From Polynucleobacter sp. CS-Odin-A6 (GTDB taxonomy: Bacteria > Pseudomonadota > Gammaproteobacteria > Burkholderiales > Burkholderiaceae), in contig NZ_JACVPD010000002.1 of NCBI RefSeq assembly GCF_018882095.1, forward strand, positions 186,001-250,000: a DNA stretch of 64,000 nucleotides. The letters are read 5' to 3'. Positions 17,973 to 27,008 of this stretch are shown in pieces. The position numbers were made by a program, and so were the translations under genes. Below the pieces are notes generated by a model. The model was not told the DNA's origin, did no database searches, and saw nothing but the letters and a program-made list of their open reading frames with translations. The stretch's first letter is position 1, and every line of letters starts with the position of its first letter.

Positions 17973-19172
17973 TTACTTTTTTACTAAATTTTTTGCCATT
18001 GCAAGGTAGGGTACAACAACATGTTGCCATGCAAATTTTTTTACTAATTGACTATTTTCACTTCCTCTTTTTATAAATCCAGCTCTTTCTTCATGTATTT
18101 TGACTAGTTTTTCTTTTAATTCTTTTGCATGTTTAGAGTTTACTAGCTCTATATTCAGTTGATTTTTAATCTCCTCATTTGGAGGAATGTCAGCACACAC
18201 AATCACCTTTCCAAATTGAGCCCCTTCGCGAACTGGCAAAGAACTTGATTCATGTAGTCCGAGAGCGAGAACAACTGTGCAGTTTTTATAAAGCCATATA
18301 ACCTCTTCCTGCGGCACCCTTCCCAATACATAAATTTTTTCTAATTTTAATTTATGGATTTTATTAAGTATGATTTTTCCGTAACCATAATCTTGACCCG
18401 TTAATATGCATGTAATTTCTTTTCCCAACTCCTTCTTTATTAGTAGCAGCGCATCTAAAAGCATTGAATGATTTTTATGTGGCCATAATTGTGCGGGGTA
18501 GTAAACAAAAAACTCATCCTCCTGAAGATCTTTTAGTATTTTTACTGGCTTTATTGCCAGCGACGAAGTTGAAAATCTTTCTAAATCCACGCCTTCTGAT
18601 GCAAAAAATACTTTTTGCGTATATTTATTATTAAATTTTTCACTCAATGTATTTTTAACGTATTGGCTACTCACCTGAATTGCATCAGCCGCTTCTAATG
18701 AGAGCCTATAAGATGCCCATCTTCCTATCAACTGAGGAATGCTAAAATTTTTTGGGTAGTACATATGCTGTATATCATGTATACATAGTATTGTATGTTT
18801 TTTTAGTGCATAAAAATTCAGAGTCGGAGTTGGCACAATTAGAACATCAATTTCCCTTTCGATTATTTCTGATATTTTTCTTCTATAATAGTGATCGAAT
18901 AATTTTCTTATATTTATATTTCGAGTGATCCATGAGGCAACCCAAATTATTCGATTTATATGATTGTCTAATATTTTTTTTTGAATTGTTATAAAGTTAA
19001 CTTGACGACCATAAAATAATTTTTCCAGTGAAGCCCTGTTTTTGCTTGATGTTATTATCACCAACTCTATCAAATTGTTTTTTTCAAATCCATCTACTAA
19101 GCCAATTGAAAAATTATGTACTCCACCCGAGTATTCTGGATTAAAACTATAAAAATCAATCCCAATTTTCAA
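17973..19172 (-). CDS. Family 4 glycosyltransferase
   Basis: A 399-residue GT-B protein. It opens MKIGIDFYSFNPEYSGGVHNF, the acceptor-side glycine loop of GT4 enzymes. The donor half contains FFVYYPAQLWPHKNHSMLLDAL and TGQDYGYG, then LHESSSLPVREGAQFGKVIVCADIP, which corresponds to the nucleotide-sugar binding E-x7-E region. A cytoplasmic enzyme that extends the repeat unit; mannosyl- or rhamnosyltransferases look like this, but the sugar cannot be assigned. Its stop is 1 bp from the end of the convergent polymerase. Confidence 0.87.
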   Translation of the reverse strand: MKIGIDFYSFNPEYSGGVHNFSIGLVDGFEKNNLIELVIITSSKNRASLEKLFYGRQVNFITIQKKILDNHINRIIWVASWITRNINIRKLFDHYYRRKISEIIEREIDVLIVPTPTLNFYALKKHTILCIHDIQHMYYPKNFSIPQLIGRWASYRLSLEAADAIQVSSQYVKNTLSEKFNNKYTQKVFFASEGVDLERFSTSSLAIKPVKILKDLQEDEFFVYYPAQLWPHKNHSMLLDALLLIKKELGKEITCILTGQDYGYGKIILNKIHKLKLEKIYVLGRVPQEEVIWLYKNCTVVLALGLHESSSLPVREGAQFGKVIVCADIPPNEEIKNQLNIELVNSKHAKELKEKLVKIHEERAGFIKRGSENSQLVKKFAWQHVVVPYLAMAKNLVKK

Positions 19173-19185
19173 AATGTACTCAGCC

Positions 19186-20286
19186 TTAGATTTTTTTCAT
19201 TACTGAAATGAACTTTTCAGCTACTTCTTCTATCTGAGCATCACTAATACCTACATAAGTTGGTAGATTAATTCCAGAATTTGAAAGGTCTAAACTTATT
19301 GGATTTATTTCATTAAGAATGTTTTTGTACATTGGCAACTTTGAAATTGGATAGAAAAAAGGCCTCGAATCAACCTCAATTTTTCTTAATAATTCTATAG
19401 CATGATCTCTTTGAGCCCTTTCGAGCCCAGGAACAATTGCACAAACCATCCAGTTAACTGGACATGCTCCATTTAATGAGGGATTACATTCAACGCCTGA
19501 TTCAACAAGTATATTTTTATACTTATTTAATATTTTCGATCTCTCATCTAAAAAATAATTCAACTTATCAATTTGAGCAACTCCAATTGCGGCCTGAAGA
19601 TTTGTCATTCGATAATTAAATCCCACTTCGTCATGCCAATACTTTTTGCTACTTGACATTGCATGATCTCTCAAATGCTTCATTCTGATATACAGCGCTT
19701 TATCGTTGGTTGTTATTAACCCCCCCTCCCCTGTTGTCAGTATCTTATTAGCGTAAAAACTAAATACGCCACAATCTCCAAATGAACCAACTTGTCTTCC
19801 GTTTATCGATGCACCATGCGCTTCGGCGGCATCCTCAATTACGAGCAAGTTTTTCTCTCTAGCTATATCGATAATTGCACCCATATCCGCAGGATGACCA
19901 TATATATGTACGGGTATGATAGCTTTTGTTTTTGGTGTGATTGCGTTGTAAATTTTCTCGGGATCAATGCAATAACTATCCCTGCACACATCGACGGGTA
20001 TAGGCTTTGCCTTGCAGTACATAACCGCGTTAGCAGTAGCTACGAATGTCAAATCCGGAATTATTACCTCATCCCCCGGTCCAACGCCCAATGAATGCAA
20101 AGCCAAATGCAGTCCAGTAGTACCGTTTGAGACAGCTAGAGCATAATTGACGCCGCAAATCTTCGCATACCTCTTTTCAAATTCCTCAATATATGGACCC
20201 AAAGAGGAGATCCATCCGGACTGAATAGCACTCATTAAAAGATCAGCTTCTGCCTGATTAAGTGATGGTACTGATAGAGGGATCAT
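19186..20286 (-). CDS. DegT/DnrJ/EryC1/StrS aminotransferase, perosamine-synthase-like
   Basis: A 366-residue PLP enzyme of the sugar aminotransferase family. The catalytic Lys is K181 in FYANKILTTGEGG; SNGTTGLHLAL (53-63) and VIEDAAEAHGA (149-159) form the cofactor site. The opening IPLSVPSLNQAEADLLMSAIQSGWIS and DLTFVATANAV resemble GDP-perosamine synthase, which aminates GDP-4-keto-6-deoxymannose. That substrate is made by the Gmd encoded at 37.1-38.2 kb, so a GDP-amino sugar would be consistent, but other 4-keto sugars are possible. Followed by the GT4 gene after 13 bp. Confidence 0.88.
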   Translation of the reverse strand: MIPLSVPSLNQAEADLLMSAIQSGWISSLGPYIEEFEKRYAKICGVNYALAVSNGTTGLHLALHSLGVGPGDEVIIPDLTFVATANAVMYCKAKPIPVDVCRDSYCIDPEKIYNAITPKTKAIIPVHIYGHPADMGAIIDIAREKNLLVIEDAAEAHGASINGRQVGSFGDCGVFSFYANKILTTGEGGLITTNDKALYIRMKHLRDHAMSSSKKYWHDEVGFNYRMTNLQAAIGVAQIDKLNYFLDERSKILNKYKNILVESGVECNPSLNGACPVNWMVCAIVPGLERAQRDHAIELLRKIEVDSRPFFYPISKLPMYKNILNEINPISLDLSNSGINLPTYVGISDAQIEEVAEKFISVMKKI

Positions 20287-20314
20287 AGATGTATATCCTT
20301 AAATAGAATGCAAT

Positions 20315-21250
20315 TTAATGCTTGGAATATAAATTTTTCATCCACGATAAATATTCCCGGAAAAATCTTTTATAAAATCTTTTAATTAAGGACTGACTGT
20401 AAATTGCATAGTTTTGATTGGTTATCTCTTTGTTTTCTAATATACCTTCTATAAAATGCACGATTTTATAGTCGGTTAATTTATTTGCGTAATGACTCGG
20501 CGCTGTGTTGCAATGAGTCCCTGTTTTATCAAAACCAAAATTTTCAATCAAATTATAACGTGGTGCTATTGAGTATAGGTTATATTTCCAGCAGTGATAA
20601 TCAAATATTATTGACCACGAGTCAAGCTTTCCATTATTTTGCTTTTTTAGCATAGTTACAAGATCGGACCCAGATTGTGAAAAACTTTCTACCGATTCCT
20701 TATTTTTAATAAATTTATGAAAATCCTCATGGCTCCAATCAACATTTGACCATACCCTTGAATATGTGCCCCAACCCCAACTACTATGTCTAGTATTTAA
20801 ATAAATATCTCCCTTATAGTTTTTGGGAAAATTAATTGGAACCGTATATCCAGTTATCGAACCAATTCTTATATCCTTTTGATAAAAATTTAGCGCATTG
20901 TTCATGTATACTAAAAATTCCTTGGAAACTTTTATGTCATCCTCTAGGACAATAACCTTTTCATATATTTTCAGGATTTTAGTGACCCCAATGATTAAAG
21001 ATTTTGCCAACCCTAAATTTGACTGACTTTGCTCGATAAAAATTTCTTTAAATCCAGTAATTGTGTCTATATACTCTCTCGTTCTTTTTACCAAACCTTC
21101 TTGTTCAAAATTTTTGGGGCCATCAGAAAATATATAAATAGAAGTATCTTTAGCGATATCATTTTTTAAAAGTGATTCAATAACAGCCTTTGTATGCTCG
21201 GGTCTGTTATAGACGAAAAGTGCTATTGGTATATTTTGAATTCCGCTCAT
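20315..21250 (-). CDS. GT-A fold glycosyltransferase
   Basis: About 311 residues from the ATG at 21250, chosen because GGGTGA lies 6-8 bases before it and because it avoids overlapping the upstream gene; in-frame ATGs at 21265 and 21280 exist. IPIALFVYNRPEHTKAVIESL is the nucleotide-binding start, and VIVLEDDIKVSKEFLVYMNNAL carries the metal-binding EDD. HSSWGWGTYSRVW is the acceptor-side block seen in GNT-I-like and DUF-type sugar transferases of O-antigen loci. Predicted to add a sugar to the repeat unit in the cytoplasm. Confidence 0.8.
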   Translation of the reverse strand: MSGIQNIPIALFVYNRPEHTKAVIESLLKNDIAKDTSIYIFSDGPKNFEQEGLVKRTREYIDTITGFKEIFIEQSQSNLGLAKSLIIGVTKILKIYEKVIVLEDDIKVSKEFLVYMNNALNFYQKDIRIGSITGYTVPINFPKNYKGDIYLNTRHSSWGWGTYSRVWSNVDWSHEDFHKFIKNKESVESFSQSGSDLVTMLKKQNNGKLDSWSIIFDYHCWKYNLYSIAPRYNLIENFGFDKTGTHCNTAPSHYANKLTDYKIVHFIEGILENKEITNQNYAIYSQSLIKRFYKRFFREYLSWMKNLYSKH

Positions 21251-21267
21251 CGTTTGGTCACCCATAA

Positions 21268-22272
21268 CTACGCCAAACATTGCGCTACAGTCTCATATAC
21301 AAGTGAAACACTTATATTATCAATTGGGTTTAAAGAAACTTTATCTAGTTTTTTACCATCGATTACGATTGCATTTGGTGATCTAGGTCGAAACTTTTCA
21401 GTGTTGCTTGTGCCAAACAAGGCAATTTGCCTTACATTTAGAGCAGAAGCTAAATGCATCAATCCACTATCATTCGATATAAATAGGTCGCAATCTTGAA
21501 TTAAATTGGCAGTACTTTTAATATCCAAAACACCGACATAGTTATCAACAAGGCCGGCAAGACTTTTCTCAATTTTTTGCCCCAAGAATAACTCCCCCTT
21601 ACCGCCTAATATTAAAACGTCTACATCGTAGTTTTTTTTAACCATACGAATTAAATCTATATAAGACTCTACTGGCCATCTTTTAAACTTAAGAGCCTCA
21701 CTACATCCCGGGTGAATTCCAATCCTTTTATTTCCTTTGAGTAATTTTAAATTTTTTTTAATTTGGAGATTCGGAGTTTTAGAAGTTGTTGTATTTTCTG
21801 TTAATTGCCCCACCAGATCCAACCATGCATCCGTCTCATGGGCAATCTCATCAAACTCTTTTAATTCTTTTAGCATTTTATTTATAAATGCCACTTTTTT
21901 ATAACCCAGCACAGTTTTTGCACCGCTCAAAATTCCATATAGATACTCTTTGTAACCTACTTTTGCCAATATAACCAAATAAGTTGCGTTTAATTTCCTA
22001 GTTAATAAAATAAGCTTAATGTTATTAGTAACGTAGTGAATTATTCCAAGCAACCCTTGGTAGCTATTTTTATTGTTGGCCTTGCTTTCGTACAAGTAAA
22101 TTTCATCTAGTAAATTTTGATCCGATAATAAGTCCTTAACTACATTTTGCGTTACTACCATAAAAATCTTATAGTTAAATGAACTGTTCTTTAAAGATTG
22201 CAACATGGGCAACATCAAAATTGTATTTCCAATTCCATACGGGTTGTATAGAACTAATTTTTTTTCCGCCAT
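21268..22272 (-). CDS. Family 9 (heptosyltransferase-like) glycosyltransferase
   Basis: A 334-residue GT-B protein of the ADP-heptose:LPS heptosyltransferase family. YNPYGIGNTILMLPML is the N-terminal loop, IGIHPGCSEALKFKRWP the mid-protein block with the substrate Lys, and ISNDSGLMHLASAL the donor-binding loop near residue 264. Members add heptose or other sugars to LPS or exopolysaccharide. It sits 5 bp after the preceding leftward gene, inside an operon of glycosyltransferases. The donor sugar is unknown; no heptose biosynthesis genes are in the window. Confidence 0.85.
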   Translation of the reverse strand: MAEKKLVLYNPYGIGNTILMLPMLQSLKNSSFNYKIFMVVTQNVVKDLLSDQNLLDEIYLYESKANNKNSYQGLLGIIHYVTNNIKLILLTRKLNATYLVILAKVGYKEYLYGILSGAKTVLGYKKVAFINKMLKELKEFDEIAHETDAWLDLVGQLTENTTTSKTPNLQIKKNLKLLKGNKRIGIHPGCSEALKFKRWPVESYIDLIRMVKKNYDVDVLILGGKGELFLGQKIEKSLAGLVDNYVGVLDIKSTANLIQDCDLFISNDSGLMHLASALNVRQIALFGTSNTEKFRPRSPNAIVIDGKKLDKVSLNPIDNISVSLVYETVAQCLA

Positions 22273-22277
22273 CGCTA

Positions 22278-23045
22278 TTAATGCTGAAAAAAGGATTTAA
22301 ATAACATTAATTTACCAATAATTACAAGCCTTAATCTAGGCAAGAGATTAATAAATCTTCTCCTTTTAATAGGGTGCCTATCCAAAATATCAAGATCTCT
22401 CTTCATTTGATCTATTCTTAACATTCTTCTATAGAAACCGTTACCTGCATAATGAATAACATATGAATCTAACCAGCTTTTTCCTTGCTCAGAAAAAAGT
22501 GACATGTGGTTATAGGAGTGCTCTAACTCGTGTATCTTGTACCCAAGTTTGTTTATGTTGTAACCTATTTGAACATCGTCATGCCCTATATCAGACCATA
22601 GGTTTTTATTATCCACCTTAAATATATCTCTGTGCAAGTCAGAACAAACAAAAAAACCAGTATTAATATATCCGGATTTCCAATTAATATCTCCATATTT
22701 ATTTTGAATTGAATTTATTAATTTTTGTCTACTCTTCTTTCTTGATCCATAATCTTCAAATACACTTGCTATTTTTGAATTTGGCACAACCTCAAAAATA
22801 TTAGGAGTATCGGGCTTAATTATTACGTCCGAGTCAATTAAGCATATTCTGTTATATTCCTTTAATAGATCATACAATTGAAAAATTTCATTGTGAAATA
22901 ATCCAATATTTACTTTGCGCTCGGAGATGACTATAAACTCTGCTTTGCATTTTTTTGCATACTCTCTTAAGAGTGGGTGAGATATTTTGCATATATCATC
23001 AATTCCAGAGGCCCTTGTAACAATTGCTAGTTTTTTTTCATTCAT
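22278..23045 (-). CDS. GT8-like glycosyltransferase
   Basis: A 255-residue protein with the GT-A layout of family 8 and its relatives: KLAIVTRASG at the start, YNRICLIDSDVIIKPD (metal-binding DSD near residue 73), GYINTGFFVCS and later GHDDVQIGYNI. The tail HYAGNGFYRRMLRI would provide the second metal ligand His. It overlaps its upstream neighbour by 4 bp. Probably transfers a hexose within the repeat unit. Family-level assignment only. Confidence 0.72.
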   Translation of the reverse strand: MNEKKLAIVTRASGIDDICKISHPLLREYAKKCKAEFIVISERKVNIGLFHNEIFQLYDLLKEYNRICLIDSDVIIKPDTPNIFEVVPNSKIASVFEDYGSRKKSRQKLINSIQNKYGDINWKSGYINTGFFVCSDLHRDIFKVDNKNLWSDIGHDDVQIGYNINKLGYKIHELEHSYNHMSLFSEQGKSWLDSYVIHYAGNGFYRRMLRIDQMKRDLDILDRHPIKRRRFINLLPRLRLVIIGKLMLFKSFFQH

Positions 23046-24016
23046 TTAAATAAAGTTCCGAATGAAGAGCTTAATGACTGTTGTATAGGTATGGCGGGGT
23101 TACTAACTCTACCCTTAAGCAATGCCATTGAATAAACTTGCTCTGGTTTTAACGGCGCCAAACCAGGGTATCTTGAATAAATTCTTCTATAGATCTTACG
23201 ATAAATTTTAGAAGAAACTCCCGCCCAGCCGGCCGACATAATAGTATTTTCCAATCTCCATTCTATTGGAATTCGATCTATTACTTGATAATCCGTAAAA
23301 AATACTAGGGACCGAACCCTCTGGCTCATTGCAAAAAACGCCGCAAAACCCTCAGGCGAAATAAAAAAATCAGCAGCCGCAATGACACACAGCCACTCTT
23401 CAAGTGTAGTTTTATTGACTAAGTTGATAATTCTTTTGTTGTAACTCCGTCTGTCTTGAGTTTTAGCTAGTTCTTCATAAAAATTTTCTCCAGCTTCAAC
23501 CTTTCCTACTAATATTATTTCAAGATCTTCGCTCGTGGCAAGGTAATCAACCAACTTTCTCAGCCAAGATTTATCAAAAAATTTATAGTTTTCCCGCTGT
23601 TTTCCAGACTGTACTTGAATTACCACTCTTTTCAAAATATTTGATTTTTCAACCTTCAGTGAAAGTTTTGGGAATGGATCCATTCTTATGTAGTCAGGAT
23701 CTTGAAAAAATTTTAATCCCTGGGGGGCTTTGCCATCAGCTCTGCTATTGATCGGAATTAAAACTTTTGAGGCACTCTCTAGTTTCTTAATCTCATCGTC
23801 AATTCCATTGCACAGGACAGATTCAGTACTTATGTATGGAAAGTATTTATATAGAGCTTGAACGCTAGAATCCTCAGATGGATGACTAGTAAATCTAATT
23901 AATTTACAAATCTTGGCAGTATCGCTGTGGTACTTATACAATTTACAAGCAACAATAAATGCATCGCCTAATGTACCACCAGTATAAAAATACGCCTGCT
24001 CCTCAGACATACTCAA
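23042..24016 (-). CDS. GT-B fold protein related to family 9 glycosyltransferases
   Basis: A 324-residue protein. YFYTGGTLGDAFIVACKLY resembles the GD-containing N-terminal loop of heptosyltransferase-like proteins, and IAAADFFISPEGFAAFFAMSQRVRSLVFF takes the place of the SNDSG donor loop, with SPEGF in place of SNDSG. The central VVIQVQSGKQRENYKFF is like the mid-block of GT9. Sequence divergence means activity is uncertain. It overlaps the genes on both sides by a few bases (4 bp and 14 bp), as expected for an operon member. Confidence 0.65.
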   Translation of the reverse strand: MSMSEEQAYFYTGGTLGDAFIVACKLYKYHSDTAKICKLIRFTSHPSEDSSVQALYKYFPYISTESVLCNGIDDEIKKLESASKVLIPINSRADGKAPQGLKFFQDPDYIRMDPFPKLSLKVEKSNILKRVVIQVQSGKQRENYKFFDKSWLRKLVDYLATSEDLEIILVGKVEAGENFYEELAKTQDRRSYNKRIINLVNKTTLEEWLCVIAAADFFISPEGFAAFFAMSQRVRSLVFFTDYQVIDRIPIEWRLENTIMSAGWAGVSSKIYRKIYRRIYSRYPGLAPLKPEQVYSMALLKGRVSNPAIPIQQSLSSSFGTLFK

Positions 24017-25016
24017 CGTCTGAAATAATTTTTGTCATGATGTGTCGCCATGTAAAATGTTCTATCACAAATTCACCCCCATTTTTTGCAATATCTTCAC
24101 GTAGCTTGTCATTTTTTAGATATTTCCTTATGAGTATTAATAGAGAATCGTCCTTGAACCAATCCAAATGAATCCCACGACTAAAAAATTTCTTAAGATC
24201 GCTGCATTCCTCACTTAGCATAAATGTACCGGTTGCCATCCCCTGAAAAACTCTTAGTGAAAATCCTTCTCCATCCCTACAAAAATTCAATATTATCTTG
24301 CTGCCTTGATATAGGCTTACTAAATCCGGCCCAAATTTTGGAGAATTCTCCCACCCAATACCATAACAACTAACATGGAGTCCTGACCCTCTAATCTTAT
24401 TAATCAATCTTTCTCTTTTATCCGTTTTTGTTCCAGCAAAAATAATATCTATATATTTTTTCATCCGATGTGGTTGACAGTAAAGGCTTGGATCAACTCC
24501 TTCGGTAATCCACTTCATTTTGATGCCCTTAGCATGAGCATATTCCACGACATCAGAAAATGTCGAGCTTGAAAATGTTGCTCTTTCCGCATAGCTAAAT
24601 GCATTAACACGCTTTACTTGATCCATTGGATCCATAAAGAAATACCATGATTTCATTTGCTTCGGAATTATCTCAAACACATCTGGATTAACCGTGTCTG
24701 TCTTGAAAAAGATAGCTAAATCATAGTCATTTTTTAAAATTTTTTGACGAAGCAACTGGTTCATTGAGCCTCTTCCGAAAATCTTAAAGTGAAGATGCTT
24801 TATCCATATTGGCAAAAAATTTAACCTTCTGAATATACTTGTTATCCGGTTTAGGATAGACCATGGAAGATGTGCTGGATTTAAAATACTGCTCTCTCTC
24901 TCTACAGCCCTGTACCCAAACTGATCTATGGTGTGCCCCATCTCTTTCAGAGCCCTGGCAATCTCAATATTTGTAGAGCCAATTTGGTCAAATACTCCCA
25001 CAAGCAGAATCTTCAT
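24003..25016 (-). CDS. CgeB/DUF3880-like glycosyltransferase
   Basis: A 337-residue GT-B protein. MKILLVGVFDQIGSTNIEIARAL starts the acceptor domain; the middle YDLAIFFKTDTVNPDVFEIIP and WYFFMDPMDQVKR are typical of the CgeB/spore-protein-like glycosyltransferase group; the end SLRVFQGMATGTFMLSEECSDLKKFF is the donor loop. Members are found in flagellin, capsule and O-antigen glycosylation. Its stop overlaps the next gene by 14 bp. Predicted cytoplasmic transferase; sugar unknown. Confidence 0.75.
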   Translation of the reverse strand: MKILLVGVFDQIGSTNIEIARALKEMGHTIDQFGYRAVERESSILNPAHLPWSILNRITSIFRRLNFLPIWIKHLHFKIFGRGSMNQLLRQKILKNDYDLAIFFKTDTVNPDVFEIIPKQMKSWYFFMDPMDQVKRVNAFSYAERATFSSSTFSDVVEYAHAKGIKMKWITEGVDPSLYCQPHRMKKYIDIIFAGTKTDKRERLINKIRGSGLHVSCYGIGWENSPKFGPDLVSLYQGSKIILNFCRDGEGFSLRVFQGMATGTFMLSEECSDLKKFFSRGIHLDWFKDDSLLILIRKYLKNDKLREDIAKNGGEFVIEHFTWRHIMTKIISDVEYV

Positions 25017-25023
25017 AGCATAC

Positions 25024-25722
25024 TTAAATATTTACAATACGAACAGCAACTTGTCTATCAGAGTATCCAAGATATTCGAATCTAAAACCAGTCTTTTTAA
25101 TAAATTCATCAAATGCTAGATATTCATGCATACGCCAACCTGGATAATTAAAGTATTCATCAAATACAATCGTGCTTCCAACCTGAAAAAATTTTTCAAA
25201 TTTATCGAGGATAATCTTAGTTGATGAATATAAATCACAGTCTATATGTATAAAACTAATTTTTTGATTATTCTGCTCTGCAAAATCAGGGATTGTCTCA
25301 TTAAACCAGCCTTTAATTAACTCTACATTTGACTCCACTTTTGGCATGTGACCTGCTAAGTTAAACGCAGATTTTGAATTACTTAACCCGTACCATTGTG
25401 AAGGCAAACCCTCAAATGAGTCAAATCCGTATATAGTTTCTTTGGGCATCAACTTTGCAATCTTATTAATACTATTACCTTGAAAAACGCCAAATTCCAT
25501 AACAAGCCCTTCGGGAATGGTTTCAATAGAGTCCTCCAATAGTTTGCTTGCATTCCAATAGAAACATTTATCAGCCAAATTTTTCAGAATGAAATCTACA
25601 GTATCGGCAGTAGCCACTTTCTGCAGCTCCCTAAATAAATACGCTGAATTACCGGGATCTATAGCCCAAAAGCGTACTCGCTCGATATGAGTCACCAATC
25701 TTCTAAGTAAATATTTAGTCAA
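25024..25722 (-). CDS. TylF/macrocin O-methyltransferase-like protein
   Basis: The protein reads EFGVFQGNSINKIA (SAM motif I), YGFDSFEGLPSQW, ISFIHIDCDLYSSTKIIL (metal-binding acidic residues) and VFDEYFNYPGW, the full TylF/MycE-type pattern. These enzymes O-methylate sugars with a divalent metal. I place the start at a TTG (25720-25722) because AGGA lies exactly six bases before it at 25729-25732; this gives 232 residues. An in-frame ATG at 25815 would overlap the upstream aminotransferase by 59 bp and add a tail not expected for the family. Likely methylates a sugar of the cluster's glycan. Confidence 0.8.
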   Translation of the reverse strand: MTKYLLRRLVTHIERVRFWAIDPGNSAYLFRELQKVATADTVDFILKNLADKCFYWNASKLLEDSIETIPEGLVMEFGVFQGNSINKIAKLMPKETIYGFDSFEGLPSQWYGLSNSKSAFNLAGHMPKVESNVELIKGWFNETIPDFAEQNNQKISFIHIDCDLYSSTKIILDKFEKFFQVGSTIVFDEYFNYPGWRMHEYLAFDEFIKKTGFRFEYLGYSDRQVAVRIVNI

Positions 25723-25756
25723 TTTTTTTCCTATTTCGATACAAAAATAAAGGCCT

Positions 25757-26914
25757 TCATTTGAAATTGAAAATACTTCTAACTGCGGTAATGACGTCAT
25801 CAACATCTTCATCAACTAGCTTTGGAGAAATTGGCAAGCTAACAACTTCCCGCCCCACATCACGAGCATTCGGCCACATATCAGGATGCCATTTAAATTT
25901 TTGCTGATAATAGGGATGCTCTGGGATGCTTAGATAGTGAACGCCGCATCCTATCCCTTTACTATGTAATGCGTCCAAGAACCCATCTCTTGAGATCCCG
26001 GACCTTTTTTCATTCACTCTTACTGTAAAAAGATGCAATCCATGTTTCGTGTTTTCATCATTTTTTGATGGGAGCTTAATTGGAAGCTCCTGTAACTCAT
26101 TCATATAGCGATCCCATATTTCTCCTCTGCGCAACCAATTTTTTTCTAATCGTTGCAACTGTGGTATCCCAATTGCTGCCTGAATATCCATCATATTGTA
26201 TTTAAATCCACATTCAGTAACTTGGTAATGCTTAAAGCCGTCACTCCCGAACCGATTCCATGCATCCTTACTCATTCCATGCAGACTTAATACCTTTAAT
26301 CTAGAGTGGTCTTCATTTTTTTTTGACAGAATCATCCCCCCCTCTCCGCACACTACATTTTTTGTCGAGTAGAAGCTGAAACAACCAAAATCACCAAAAG
26401 TTCCTATTTTTTTCCCTTTATATTCTGCTTCTACGGCATGAGCACAATCCTCAATTACTTTCAAATCATACTTTTTTGCAATTTCCATTAGCGGATCCAT
26501 TTCGCATGGCCTTCCTGCAAAATGAACTGGTATTAGCGCCTTTGTTTTTGATGTGATTTTATTAATTACCTGATTTGGATCTATATTAAATGTAACAGGA
26601 TCAATGTCAGCTAAGACTGGAATTCCGCCTGCATGAATGATTGAGTTTACTGTTGCGCAGAAAGTTAGAGGAGATGTAATAACTTCATCACCAGGGTTAA
26701 TGTTTGCAACAATTAAACTAATGTGGAGAGCGGCGGTGCAAGAATTAACAGCAAGTGCAGTTTCAACACCTTTAAAGTGTGCAAAACTTTTTTCAAATTC
26801 TGCAACACGCGGTCCCGTACCAAGCCAGGATGAATTCAAACATTCCATGACCAAATCTTTTTCTTCCTGCATGATTTGAGGTGAGCCGAATGTCAAATAT
26901 TTTCGCTGACTCAT
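25757..26914 (-). CDS. DegT/DnrJ/EryC1/StrS sugar aminotransferase
   Basis: A 385-residue PLP enzyme, distinct from the one at 19.2 kb. The Schiff-base Lys is K185 in SFYSTKNVVCGEGG; VNSCTAALHISL (56-67) and VIEDCAHAVEA (153-163) complete the cofactor pocket. The opening YLTFGSPQIMQEEKDLVMECLNSSWLGTGP matches ArnB/PseC-like UDP-4-keto-sugar aminotransferases better than perosamine synthases. No matching UDP-sugar dehydratase is in the window. It is transcribed into the TylF-like methyltransferase, so an N- or O-modified amino sugar is plausible. Confidence 0.88.
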   Translation of the reverse strand: MSQRKYLTFGSPQIMQEEKDLVMECLNSSWLGTGPRVAEFEKSFAHFKGVETALAVNSCTAALHISLIVANINPGDEVITSPLTFCATVNSIIHAGGIPVLADIDPVTFNIDPNQVINKITSKTKALIPVHFAGRPCEMDPLMEIAKKYDLKVIEDCAHAVEAEYKGKKIGTFGDFGCFSFYSTKNVVCGEGGMILSKKNEDHSRLKVLSLHGMSKDAWNRFGSDGFKHYQVTECGFKYNMMDIQAAIGIPQLQRLEKNWLRRGEIWDRYMNELQELPIKLPSKNDENTKHGLHLFTVRVNEKRSGISRDGFLDALHSKGIGCGVHYLSIPEHPYYQQKFKWHPDMWPNARDVGREVVSLPISPKLVDEDVDDVITAVRSIFNFK

Positions 26915-26961
26915 TTTTAATGTTCCTTATTTAAATTTCCGGTTGACCCAAAATATTGAAA

Positions 26962-26985
26962 GCCCGCTAATGCCCGGTAGCGGGC
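26962..26985 (-). terminator. GC-rich hairpin between the Wzz-like gene and the aminotransferase
   Basis: GCCCGCTA and TAGCGGGC form perfect 8-bp arms around an 8-base loop, in an otherwise AT-rich stretch just after the stop of the Wzz-like gene. On the leftward strand it is followed by TTTC and AATATTTT, a poor U tract, so it may be a partial terminator, attenuator or mRNA-stabilising stem. It would separate expression of the chain-length gene from the glycosyltransferase operon downstream. Confidence 0.45.
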
Positions 26986-27008
26986 ATCCACCGTGCACTG
27001 ATCTACAT

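Noticed and set aside
26968-26985. GGTAGCG core resembling the ops/JUMPstart element of polysaccharide operons
   Set aside because: It lies on the rightward strand with no rightward gene downstream and is better explained as part of the hairpin GCCCGCTA/TAGCGGGC.
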